64,000 bases of DNA from Ornithinibacillus scapharcae TW25 (GTDB lineage: Bacteria > Bacillota > Bacilli > Bacillales > Amphibacillaceae), in NCBI RefSeq assembly GCF_000190475.1, contig NZ_AEWH01000041.1:39448-103447 (forward strand). Direction: 5' to 3'. Positions 46,291-53,944 of this stretch are shown here, piece after piece; the first letter of the stretch is position 1; each line of letters opens with the position of its first letter. The notes under the pieces were generated by a model. The model saw only the letters and a list, made by a program, of their open reading frames with translations. It ran no database searches and was not told the origin of the DNA. The translations under genes and the position numbers were made by a program.

Positions 46291-46573
46291 GATAATCCCT
46301 CACATGTTTCTATTAGATTGTTTTAGTAGTTCGCGCTCTATCAGGTTATCTTACTAGTACTAGAAGGTTCTAAAATAGTGCTAGCATATAAGTTCATCGT
46401 CACTATATTCGGGATTTCTCCTCTGTTTATGGGGGCATAAATAGGAATCACTTTATTGTAAATTATGGAACAATTCACGTAAAAATCTGTACAACTGCCC
46501 ATTTTTCACTTAATAATTCACCAAATGCCCACTAGGTTGAATACAGTATAGGAAGCTAATAGAGGTGATTGGA

Positions 46574-47323
46574 ATGAAGACTTTATTTAAAGACGGTCCT
46601 ACAACTAGGAAGCAATTACGTGATAATAAAAGAATGGTATTGGAGAAATTTGAAGCCAGAATGCTTGATAGAAGTAATCCGTTTCCTTGTATTCCTGCGA
46701 CTATAGGCTTTTCGTTGAATCAATTACGTTATGGTTTCATAGGTGATCCCAGTAGGTTATCAACTGTTAGCGAACTCGCGAATCTATTAAGAGATTACAC
46801 AGAGAAATCGAATGAATTCGGGGACTACACTTCGCTGATTGTTTTTTTCCAGCTATCAGAAGAGACTAAAAAGACATGCTCAGTTGAGGATTATGAACAA
46901 TTATTTTGGCATATTCTAAACCAATTAGCTTCTATTGATAAATTAGACTGGCCTAAGGATATCCCTGTAAAACCAGACCATCCAATTTGGGAATTTTGTT
47001 TTCACGGAGAGCGATATTTCATGTTTTGTGCAACACCCGCTCATAAGAATCGTCAGAGCAGACATTTTGACACCATGTTGCTTGCCATTACACCAAGATG
47101 GGTTTTACAGACGTTTAATAAATCCGAGCATCGAGCAACAAAAATTAAAGAGCGTATACGGAAACGGCTGAAAGCTTTTGATTCTATTGAGGTGCATCCT
47201 GATTTAAATAGTTATGGAGAAGATGATAATTATGAATGGAAACAATACTTCTTACATGACGATGACACTACTATACCTAAGTGTCCTTTTCATCGCCTTT
47301 TGATATCCCACTATGAAAATTAG
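46574..47323 (+). CDS. YqcI/YcgG-family protein
   Basis: The 249-residue protein has the typical blocks PFPCIPATIGFSLNQLRYGF near residue 38, FWHILNQLA, HPIWEFCFHGERYFMFCATP and, at the end, IPKCPFHRLL. Members are frequent in Bacillus and some actinobacteria; the family has heme-oxygenase or oxidoreductase-like members, but no defined reaction can be assigned from this sequence alone. The ATG at 46574 follows AGAGGTGATT; a GTG three codons earlier lies within the ribosome site. Confidence 0.82.
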   Translation: MKTLFKDGPTTRKQLRDNKRMVLEKFEARMLDRSNPFPCIPATIGFSLNQLRYGFIGDPSRLSTVSELANLLRDYTEKSNEFGDYTSLIVFFQLSEETKKTCSVEDYEQLFWHILNQLASIDKLDWPKDIPVKPDHPIWEFCFHGERYFMFCATPAHKNRQSRHFDTMLLAITPRWVLQTFNKSEHRATKIKERIRKRLKAFDSIEVHPDLNSYGEDDNYEWKQYFLHDDDTTIPKCPFHRLLISHYEN

Positions 47324-47390
47324 GTAAAGTACAGAGGAGTAATAATCAAGGCTTTTTCTTCTAAGGAACATGCTCTTTTGACATATAAAA

Positions 47391-47440
47391 TACTCCCCTT
47401 AAGTAAATAGATTTTTTAACCTGTCTACTATAAGGGGAGC
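47391..47440. terminator. Hairpin after YqcI/YcgG gene
   Basis: CTCCCCTTA pairs with TAAGGGGAG around a loop of about 30 bases that contains ATTTTTTA. A weaker outer pairing (TTTTGACATAT with ATATCAAAA) extends it. Probable terminator between convergent genes. Confidence 0.5.
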
Positions 47441-47532
47441 ATATCAAAATTGCCTAGAGTTTTCTTTTTGTTTGTATAGAGTTAGTGTATAGCTTTTATG
47501 TTTTTTATTAGACACACTTAACATCCGTATCC

Positions 47533-48105
47533 CTAATTATTAATTTCAATTGTATTCGTTAAGCCATCCCAGTTTACTCTTGCTCCGAGTGCTTCACTAA
47601 TGAATCTTATCGGAACCATTGTAGAGCCGTTTTTAATTTCTGCTGGATATCCTAAACTAATAGAACTTGTAACACCTTTATCATTCACATACGCTTTCTT
47701 ATTACCAATACTAAAAACAATTTTCTTTCCATCTTTAATTGCAGTAATCTTTTTATTCTTGGAGTCGTAATTTACAGTTGCTCCCAACTCTTCAAATATT
47801 GCCCGCATAGGTACTAGGGTAGTACCATTCTTAATATAAGCACTGGGATCATAATATTGCCAGGCACCATTAATATAAATATCTATTGGTTCGACCAAAG
47901 GAGTGTAATCAACTTTTGGAGGATTATAGTTTTTGGCACTATTATGATAGTGATACTCGCCGTAGGATAATCCCCACTTACTACAATTTGTCCAACAATA
48001 ATGTCCACCATTACTATCTGTTCTTCCTGGATGTGCATTTACTATAGGAGTTAAGAACATCATAAACAATGAGAAAACAGTAATTACGATAGATAACTTT
48101 TTCAT
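47533..48105 (-). CDS. Exported YHYH / stalk-domain protein
   Basis: The 190-residue protein has a signal peptide (residues 1-24, cleavage after VNA). A YHYH segment (HPGRTDSNGGHYCWTNCSKW, then GEYHYHNS) with two cysteines follows. Two copies of the copper-amine-oxidase-N-like stalk motif come next (TLVPMRAIFEELGATVNYD and TMVPIRFISEALGARVNWD). Stalk domains usually attach proteins to the cell surface. The N-terminal His/Cys block could bind metal (inference). It is transcribed alone. Confidence 0.8.
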   Translation of the reverse strand: MKKLSIVITVFSLFMMFLTPIVNAHPGRTDSNGGHYCWTNCSKWGLSYGEYHYHNSAKNYNPPKVDYTPLVEPIDIYINGAWQYYDPSAYIKNGTTLVPMRAIFEELGATVNYDSKNKKITAIKDGKKIVFSIGNKKAYVNDKGVTSSISLGYPAEIKNGSTMVPIRFISEALGARVNWDGLTNTIEINN

Positions 48106-48336
48106 TTTTCATTCTCCTATTCTATAAATAATTGATAATCAATTATATTATAATCTATAAAATAGGAATTTTAATTATAATTTTCCACTTTTATTATATT
48201 TTCCACTTTTATTATATTTTTATCTTTACAAGCATTATTATCTATCTATTTAAATAAATATTTCCAAACGTAATAATCCTCCAATGAATAAAAAACATCA
48301 ACTATTCTTCAAACCCCTATTTTTGTACTTACTTAA

Positions 48337-48978
48337 TTATCTTATATAAGACATTGGAAACCTTACTCTATATAGCCAAAATGAAAAAGAAAAAACAGTA
48401 AAACCAACTAAATAACCTCCAATAATATCACTCATGTAATGTTCATTCAGGAACATTTGACCAATACCGCAAAATATAATTATGAATACAAGTAATGTAG
48501 AAAGTATAAGCGTATATCTGTTATGATGATAATTCTGCTGGATAAACCATAGGACAAAACCAAAAAGCAATAAACTCTTTACTGCATGCCCACTAGGAAG
48601 ACTATAAGATACTATATCTTTACCTAGCCCCCAAAAATCTATATACTCCACATCTCCAGGACGTTCCCTTTGCAATAAAATCTTTAAAACAAACGTAATC
48701 ATAATTCCAGAAGACATTAGAAATAAATATAATATGATTTCAATGACCTTTTTTTGATAAAACAAATATACAAGGATTAATAATGATAAAACCGCTAATA
48801 TTTCAGTGTCACTTAGCACTGTAAACATTCTCCAGAATACATCCGTTACTGGATTTGAAAGTGAATAAGACCATCCATTTAATAAAAGGTCTATTTCTTT
48901 AAATATATTAAGTTGTACTAATAATATAAAAATCACGGTTAATAAAAATAGAACTACGGATAGGTTCTTATATCTCAA
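48337..48978 (-). CDS. PAP2-family membrane phosphatase with altered third motif
   Basis: The 213-residue protein has six helices and the PAP2 motifs: KILLQRERP (motif 1), PSGHA (motif 2) and LNEHYMSDIIGG (motif 3). The catalytic His and the following Asp of motif 3 are present, but the Arg that normally sits six residues before that His is Gln (GQMFLNEH). PAP2 membrane enzymes recycle undecaprenyl pyrophosphate or dephosphorylate lipids, relevant to bacitracin tolerance. Activity may be lowered by the substitution. AT-rich DNA without genes lies on both sides. Confidence 0.8.
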   Translation of the reverse strand: MRYKNLSVVLFLLTVIFILLVQLNIFKEIDLLLNGWSYSLSNPVTDVFWRMFTVLSDTEILAVLSLLILVYLFYQKKVIEIILYLFLMSSGIMITFVLKILLQRERPGDVEYIDFWGLGKDIVSYSLPSGHAVKSLLLFGFVLWFIQQNYHHNRYTLILSTLLVFIIIFCGIGQMFLNEHYMSDIIGGYLVGFTVFSFSFWLYRVRFPMSYIR

Positions 48979-49198
48979 ATCAATTTCTCCCCCCTTCTTG
49001 CAATTTCTTCCTTTTATATATTTTTTAAAAGTTTATCGAAAAAAATATTTTAATATAAGTTCCCATAGTACTTTAATACTCATTTACCTCATAAAAGTTT
49101 CAATTTTATTTAATTTTCCTACTTCTTAAGGGCGTTGAACTAGATTTCCATTTAAAATTAGAAAATATGAGAAAAATCAAGAGAACTTCTTGTCTTAA

Positions 49199-49429
49199 AG
49201 ATCCTATTCAACAGATAACTTTAAAAAGCTTTGGAATGGAAAATACCGTTATTCTTTTTCTGGATATAGCGAAGACGGGGAAAAACAAAAAATCGCGAAA
49301 GTAGTTGATAGAAAGCTTCGTCCTGATGCTTACCTTATCATTTTTGCGGAGGGAAGCTTCGGCGAACGCAGGGGAGAAATTGACAAGGAAGATGTACCGG
49401 AAAAGATATTAAATATAATAAATGAGTAG
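49199..49429 (+). pseudogene. YxeA-family (DUF1093) gene remnant
   Basis: There is an open stretch of 76 codons without a start codon, ending in TAG. It reads KYRYSFSGYSEDGEKQKIAK, then DRKLRPDAYLIIFAEG and EIDKEDVPEKILNIINE, the C-terminal domain of YxeA-like exported proteins. The N-terminal signal region is missing. The rest of 48979-49198 is non-coding. Confidence 0.6.
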
Positions 49430-49443
49430 ATACGAATAAGGGT

Positions 49444-49475
49444 AAGCCTGACTAACAGAATCAGGCTTCCTTTTA
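49444..49475. terminator. Terminator between YxeA remnant and membrane protein
   Basis: AAGCCTGA/TCAGGCTT stem followed by CCTTTT on the plus strand, next to convergent gene ends. Confidence 0.6.
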
Positions 49476-49480
49476 ATCTA

Positions 49481-50017
49481 TTATACCTTCTCATTCCTTG
49501 GAAAAAGTGTATAACTGAAGCTAATAATAAAATCTATGACTAAAACTATAGACCAGAGCTGTACGGTACGTAATAATCTTTCTGTTTGTGAATGGTCATT
49601 AATATAAAGGATAATCCCCATTAATAATGCCACACCTATAAACCACGACAACAAATGACGGTACCATCCCTCTCGTTCTTTCCTCGCATGCTCTTTTCCA
49701 AACTTTTTAACCTTTGCTGGTTGATTCCCATTACCAAATCGGTAATTAAAACGCTCATCTGCCCATCTAATCATTTGATGACCAAATGCCACACTTACGC
49801 CAATATAAATTGCTGCTATTCCGTGTATTGTAGTAGCAACAGCACCATTTTTCAAATCATACACAGTTGCGATTAGTAAAACTAAATCAACCAAAGGAGT
49901 ACAGATTAATAAAATAGTACCTAGTTTCTTTTTCTTGAGGATATACCTAGATGTCAAACCAACTAAAACAAATACCCAAAATCCAATTTCACAGGCGATA
50001 ATTAACCATCCAATCAA
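49481..50017 (-). CDS. Membrane protein divergent from TetR regulator
   Basis: The protein has about 178 residues and five hydrophobic helices, with a basic central loop (RFGNGNQPAKVKKFGKEHAR). I cannot name a family; it resembles 2TM/YkvI-type hypothetical membrane proteins. The start was set at TTG 50017 (MIGWLIIACE) because GGAGG lies nine bases upstream; a GTG at 50047 would place that site inside the gene. It shares a compact divergent promoter region with the TetR gene, so TetR probably represses it. Confidence 0.65.
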   Translation of the reverse strand: MIGWLIIACEIGFWVFVLVGLTSRYILKKKKLGTILLICTPLVDLVLLIATVYDLKNGAVATTIHGIAAIYIGVSVAFGHQMIRWADERFNYRFGNGNQPAKVKKFGKEHARKEREGWYRHLLSWFIGVALLMGIILYINDHSQTERLLRTVQLWSIVLVIDFIISFSYTLFPRNEKV

Positions 50018-50048
50018 ATGAAACACACCTCCAACTTTATTTAACACG

Positions 50049-50107
50049 TCTGTACTAAAATGGTATCAGAATTGTTTATTTAATACAAGTGTGTTATATT
50101 AAAAACA
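50049..50107. promoter_or_regulatory. Divergent overlapping promoters, membrane protein / tetR
   Basis: Plus strand: TTGTTT (50072-50077), 17 bases, TATATT (50095-50100), with the tetR ATG only six bases further on. Minus strand: TTGTAT and TACCAT with a 17-base spacer overlap the same stretch. One repressor bound here would silence both. Confidence 0.65.
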
Positions 50108-50703
50108 TGCCAAAAAAAGTTGATCATCATAAACGAAAAATTCAAATTGCTGAAGCTACATGGAAGGTAATTGTCGACGAAGGTATTGAACAAGCAACGG
50201 TAAGAAAAGTTGCTGGCGCTACCGGCCTATCGGTTGGTGCCCTGCGACACTATTTTGCATCACAGTCGGAATTATTACGATTTTCCATGGAACTGGTTTC
50301 AGAAAGAGTTATGGAACGTGCAAAAGCTAGAAAATATTCAAAAGGACAGGATCCACTAGAATTTGTAACGGAAGGAGTTTATGAGGTACTCCCTATCGAT
50401 GAAGAGCGAAAAATAGAGATGGAGGTGTGGCTTGCATTCTCGGCAAAGGTTCTTGTCGATGCAACACTTCGTGAACTGAGCAATAAAGTATATTGTGATA
50501 TGCATCTAGGATTTAAAAATGTTGTCCTCTCTTTGCAAGCTTTAAACCTTACAAAGGAAAATCTTAATTTAGATATGGAGGTTAATAGGCTTCATGCAAT
50601 AGTGGATGGTATGGCTATACATCATTTATTAAATCCCGAACAATTTACAAAGGAGAATATAATTCAAACGTTAGCTTATCATCTTCAATCACTTTGTAAA
50701 TGA
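50107..50703 (+). CDS. TetR/AcrR-family regulator, probably leaderless
   Basis: The 198-residue regulator has a TetR helix-turn-helix (ATWKVIVDEGIEQATVRKVA, GLSVGALRHYFASQSELL) and a C-terminal ligand-binding domain resembling BetI/PksA-type regulators. No ribosome site precedes the ATG: TATATTAAAAACATGCC places the start at about the transcription start point, so translation is probably leaderless. It is divergent from a membrane protein gene. Confidence 0.83.
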   Translation: MPKKVDHHKRKIQIAEATWKVIVDEGIEQATVRKVAGATGLSVGALRHYFASQSELLRFSMELVSERVMERAKARKYSKGQDPLEFVTEGVYEVLPIDEERKIEMEVWLAFSAKVLVDATLRELSNKVYCDMHLGFKNVVLSLQALNLTKENLNLDMEVNRLHAIVDGMAIHHLLNPEQFTKENIIQTLAYHLQSLCK

Positions 50704-50830
50704 TCATCCTTCTTAAATCTAACATGCTTATGTAATAAACATTGCCTTTTTAGTGCAACTTAGGGCTTATGTCCCATTACTTTCCCCTTTTTAGTATAAG
50801 ACTTCCTTCTTCACAAATCGCATTATATTC

Positions 50831-50847
50831 GTTACCATTAAGGTAAC
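50831..50847. promoter_or_regulatory. Palindrome upstream of PfpI gene
   Basis: GTTACCATTAAGGTAAC has six-base arms around a five-base centre, 23 bases before the start codon. It may be an operator or the 5' stem of the mRNA. Confidence 0.45.
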
Positions 50848-50869
50848 ATATATGAAGGGAGAATGTTTT

Positions 50870-51379
50870 ATGTCTAAACGAATTGCAGTACTTGTGACTG
50901 ATATGGTGGAAGAAATTGAATTGACAGATCCTGTTAAGGCTTATGAAGAAGCTGGTCATACAGCTGAAATTATTAGTGACGAGGCAGGTAAACTAATTAA
51001 AGGTAAAAACGGACATGAACTAAAGGCAGATAAAGGAATTGATGAAGTTAATGCTAGCGACTATGACGCATTGTTAGTTCCTGGTGGATTCTCCCCAGAC
51101 TTACTTCGTATTAATCCCAAAAATGGTGCTTTCGCAAAAGCGTTTATGGAGGCAGAAAAGCCAGTATTCGCAATTTGTCACGGCCCTCAATTCTTAGTTG
51201 AAACAGACTTATTAAAAGGAAAAGAATTAACAAGCTTCATTTCTGTTAGAAAAGACTTAGAAAACGCAGGAGCAATTGTAAGAGATGAAGAGGTTGTTGT
51301 AGATGGTAATCTCGTTACTAGTAGAACACCTGCTGACCTACCTGCATTCAACCGTGAATCATTAAAATTGCTTAAATAA
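50870..51379 (+). CDS. yfkM: DJ-1/PfpI-family stress protein (YfkM type)
   Basis: The 169-residue class I glutamine-amidotransferase-like protein has the nucleophile elbow FAICHGPQ (Cys about residue 103) with the adjacent catalytic His, an acidic residue early (ELTDP), and YDALLVPGG. PfpI/YfkM/YraA members are general-stress proteins assigned deglycase, chaperone or protease roles. The ATG at 50870 follows GAAGGGAGAA; an earlier ATG at 50852 lies upstream of that site. Confidence 0.88.
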   Translation: MSKRIAVLVTDMVEEIELTDPVKAYEEAGHTAEIISDEAGKLIKGKNGHELKADKGIDEVNASDYDALLVPGGFSPDLLRINPKNGAFAKAFMEAEKPVFAICHGPQFLVETDLLKGKELTSFISVRKDLENAGAIVRDEEVVVDGNLVTSRTPADLPAFNRESLKLLK

Positions 51380-51395
51380 TCTCATTAGAATAAAG

Positions 51396-51429
51396 ACGGT
51401 ATCTGTGCTGTACAGATACCGTTTTTTTT
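51396..51429 (+). terminator. Terminator after PfpI gene
   Basis: ACGGTATCTGT/ACAGATACCGT perfect stem with a GCTGT-type loop and T8. Confidence 0.92.
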
Positions 51430-51648
51430 ATTCTTCAATCTATTACAATATGACTTCTTGTACATTGTAATTTATCTAGCAATAATCAAGAAGTTCTATG
51501 AAATAAATTTAGAAATATTCATTTTGGATACACGTGTTTCACATGGTATACGCTATTTTCAAACAATGCTATAATAACAATCAAACAAAGGTCGGTACAT
51601 AAACGATATGTCGGTATTTTTGAGATTAATGACAAAGAAGGTACGTTG

Positions 51649-52926
51649 ATGAACAAATGGTATAAAATCGATAATGCAGGAAAAGTATTTCACGCAGTAA
51701 CAGAGGCCTCTAACTCTTCTGTGTACCGTGTCTCTGTGTTAATGAAGGAATCTGTAAAAGTAGAATTATTACAAGAAGCATTAGATACAGTAATCAAACG
51801 ATTTCCAACATTAGCTGTAAAAGTACGTAAAGGAATATTTTGGGACTTTATGGAGGGTAATGAAGAACAACTTAAGGTTCAGAAGGAAACATCCTATCCT
51901 TGCCACCCCATTAACCCAAGGGAGAATAATGGGTATTTGTTCAGGGTTTTATACTACAACCATAGAATATCGGTTGAAATATTCCATTCTCTTACTGACG
52001 GAACAGGTGCAATTGAGTTTCTTAAAACCTTAATTTATCAATATCTAACATTGAAAAAAGTAGATTTAGTTGTAGACGATGATATATTATTCCCAGATCA
52101 AATACCTAGTAAATATGAAATAGAGGATAGCTTTGTAAAATATTATCAGAAATCTAAACACAATCATTTACAGGATAAAGCACCCCGTTCGTTTCAGATT
52201 AAAGGAACTCCCTTTGATCCTCCAGGCGTAAATGTCATCCATGGTGTCATTAGCGCTTCAGCTTTAAACCATTTTGCCAAACGAATGGGCGCATCCATAA
52301 CGGAATTTATAACTGCTTTACTTATTTATGCCATTTATTCTGAAACAATGAAATATGGGATATATAAAGAGAATATTACAATAGCACTGCCTGCTAATCT
52401 ACGGAAAAAATTTCCTTCTATCACATTAAGAAACTTCTTTTCTGTAATAAATATAAAAGTAGATATCACTGACGAGATTACGTTAAAAGATATTATTCAA
52501 ACTGTGTCTGATCAATTGAGAAGTAAGACGAACAAAGAACATTTACAGGATGATATCAATCGCCATGTAGTGCTACAAGAAAGCTTAAAAACGAGAATTG
52601 TTCCACTTATCGTTAAGTATCAAGCGATGCGCTATGGTTTTAAAAACTTTGGGGAACTGGCTAAGACTCTTACACTTTCTAATTTAGGAAACATTGCAAT
52701 ACCTCCCTCTATGAAGGACTATATCGAAAGTATGGAAGTGGTACTCTATCCAACGAAAAATAGTCCTATCAATTGTGGAGTTTGTTCCATTAACGATCAT
52801 ATGACCATTACATTTGCGCGCTCTATTGTAGAAACTGAAATAATAAGAGCCTTCTTCAGTCAACTTACTAGGTTAACAGGTCTGGACGTGAAGGTCTATT
52901 CCAATGACTGGGGGGAGACTACATGA
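51649..52926 (+). CDS. Condensation-like acyltransferase (alcohol acetyltransferase family)
   Basis: The 425-residue protein has the chloramphenicol-acetyltransferase/condensation fold. The active-site motif is HSLTDGTG (HxxxDG) near residue 123, and a late block NFFSVINIKVDITDEIT with TLSNLGNI is typical of COG4908 alcohol acetyltransferase-like proteins. Such enzymes move acyl groups from CoA or carrier proteins to alcohol or lipid acceptors. The ATG at 51649 follows AAGAAGG; a TTG directly before it is in frame. Its stop overlaps the next gene by four bases. Confidence 0.78.
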   Translation: MNKWYKIDNAGKVFHAVTEASNSSVYRVSVLMKESVKVELLQEALDTVIKRFPTLAVKVRKGIFWDFMEGNEEQLKVQKETSYPCHPINPRENNGYLFRVLYYNHRISVEIFHSLTDGTGAIEFLKTLIYQYLTLKKVDLVVDDDILFPDQIPSKYEIEDSFVKYYQKSKHNHLQDKAPRSFQIKGTPFDPPGVNVIHGVISASALNHFAKRMGASITEFITALLIYAIYSETMKYGIYKENITIALPANLRKKFPSITLRNFFSVINIKVDITDEITLKDIIQTVSDQLRSKTNKEHLQDDINRHVVLQESLKTRIVPLIVKYQAMRYGFKNFGELAKTLTLSNLGNIAIPPSMKDYIESMEVVLYPTKNSPINCGVCSINDHMTITFARSIVETEIIRAFFSQLTRLTGLDVKVYSNDWGETT

Positions 52927-53591
52927 ATTACTGCCATAACTGCGGAGTATTGATCGAGCATGTGACATGTCCATTATGTCATCGTAAGGTAGCTAACCCA
53001 ACAGATACGATAAAGGATAATTTATATCCGGAATACCGAGAAATGGCAATAAAAAAAGGTTATTCATTTATCAGAAGAATAGTGACTTTTATATCTATCG
53101 TTATTATCAGTACATGTCTACTAATAAATTTTCTCGTAAGCCCTAACCATCTCTGGGCTCTGTATATTGTAGGAGCCGTGATTTATCTATATGTATCTAT
53201 CAACCATACAGTCTATTCCTTTGCTCATACTGGGTCCAAAATTGTTGGTCAAGTTATTAGTTTCTCCATCATGGTAATTTTAATTGATATAACATCAGGA
53301 TTTCAGCGCTGGTCAGTAAATTTTGTTATTCCTTTCTTGATTATTACGGCGACTCTTTTGATAACGATAATTATTTTATTTAAACGGATGCGCTGGCAAG
53401 AATATGTAGGGTTTATACTAGCAATGATTGTAATGGGTTTTCTCCCGATTGGCCTTTATATAAGTGGTATTGCTACAACACTTTGGGCATGTGCTATTAC
53501 TTCCTTATATGCACTGCTTACCCTTATTGGAATGCTAACTTTTTCCAACAAAACATTCAAAGAAGAGTTCGTTCGCCGTTTTCATATTTAA
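52923..53591 (+). CDS. Zinc-ribbon membrane protein (DUF6320-like)
   Basis: The 222-residue protein has an N-terminal zinc ribbon (CHNCGVLIEHVTCPLCHRK: two Cys-X2-Cys pairs) and then six hydrophobic helices. It is co-translated with the acyltransferase (ATGA overlap). This pairing recurs in Firmicutes and suggests that the membrane protein supplies or receives the acylated product, but the substrate is unknown. No catalytic residues are obvious. Confidence 0.75.
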   Translation: MNYCHNCGVLIEHVTCPLCHRKVANPTDTIKDNLYPEYREMAIKKGYSFIRRIVTFISIVIISTCLLINFLVSPNHLWALYIVGAVIYLYVSINHTVYSFAHTGSKIVGQVISFSIMVILIDITSGFQRWSVNFVIPFLIITATLLITIIILFKRMRWQEYVGFILAMIVMGFLPIGLYISGIATTLWACAITSLYALLTLIGMLTFSNKTFKEEFVRRFHI

Positions 53592-53944
53592 ACTAGAGAA
53601 TCTATTCCTTGCCTTAGGATTGCTTTAATTTCAAGACAATTGTATTCGACTAAAAAGTCATCAAATGCAGAGGGAGGTCCCCTCTGCTTGCAGGACAAGA
53701 ATAAAAAACCTTGAACCAACTGAATTAATTTTAAAAACCAAAAAGCTTATAAGATAACTATTAAATATTACCGTACCCTTTATCAGCTTATAACTTTTTT
53801 ATTTTATTTTTTTACTATAAGCCCTCACTCTAAAAAGAATAGGAGTTACAACTATAAAACAACTCCTTGTTTACCCCTGCAAAGATGTGTAGAATCTTAA
53901 CTATCAGAATATTAATAACAAACATTTTATAGGGGGATTAAAAA
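53592..53944. other. Intergenic stretch with one hairpin
   Basis: GCAGAGGG/CCCTCTGC (53667-53687) forms a short stem without a T-run. CTTATAAG palindromes lie near 53745 and 53790 and TTTTTTATTTTATTTTTTT lies near 53795, which may terminate the upstream operon. No gene is seen. Confidence 0.45.
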
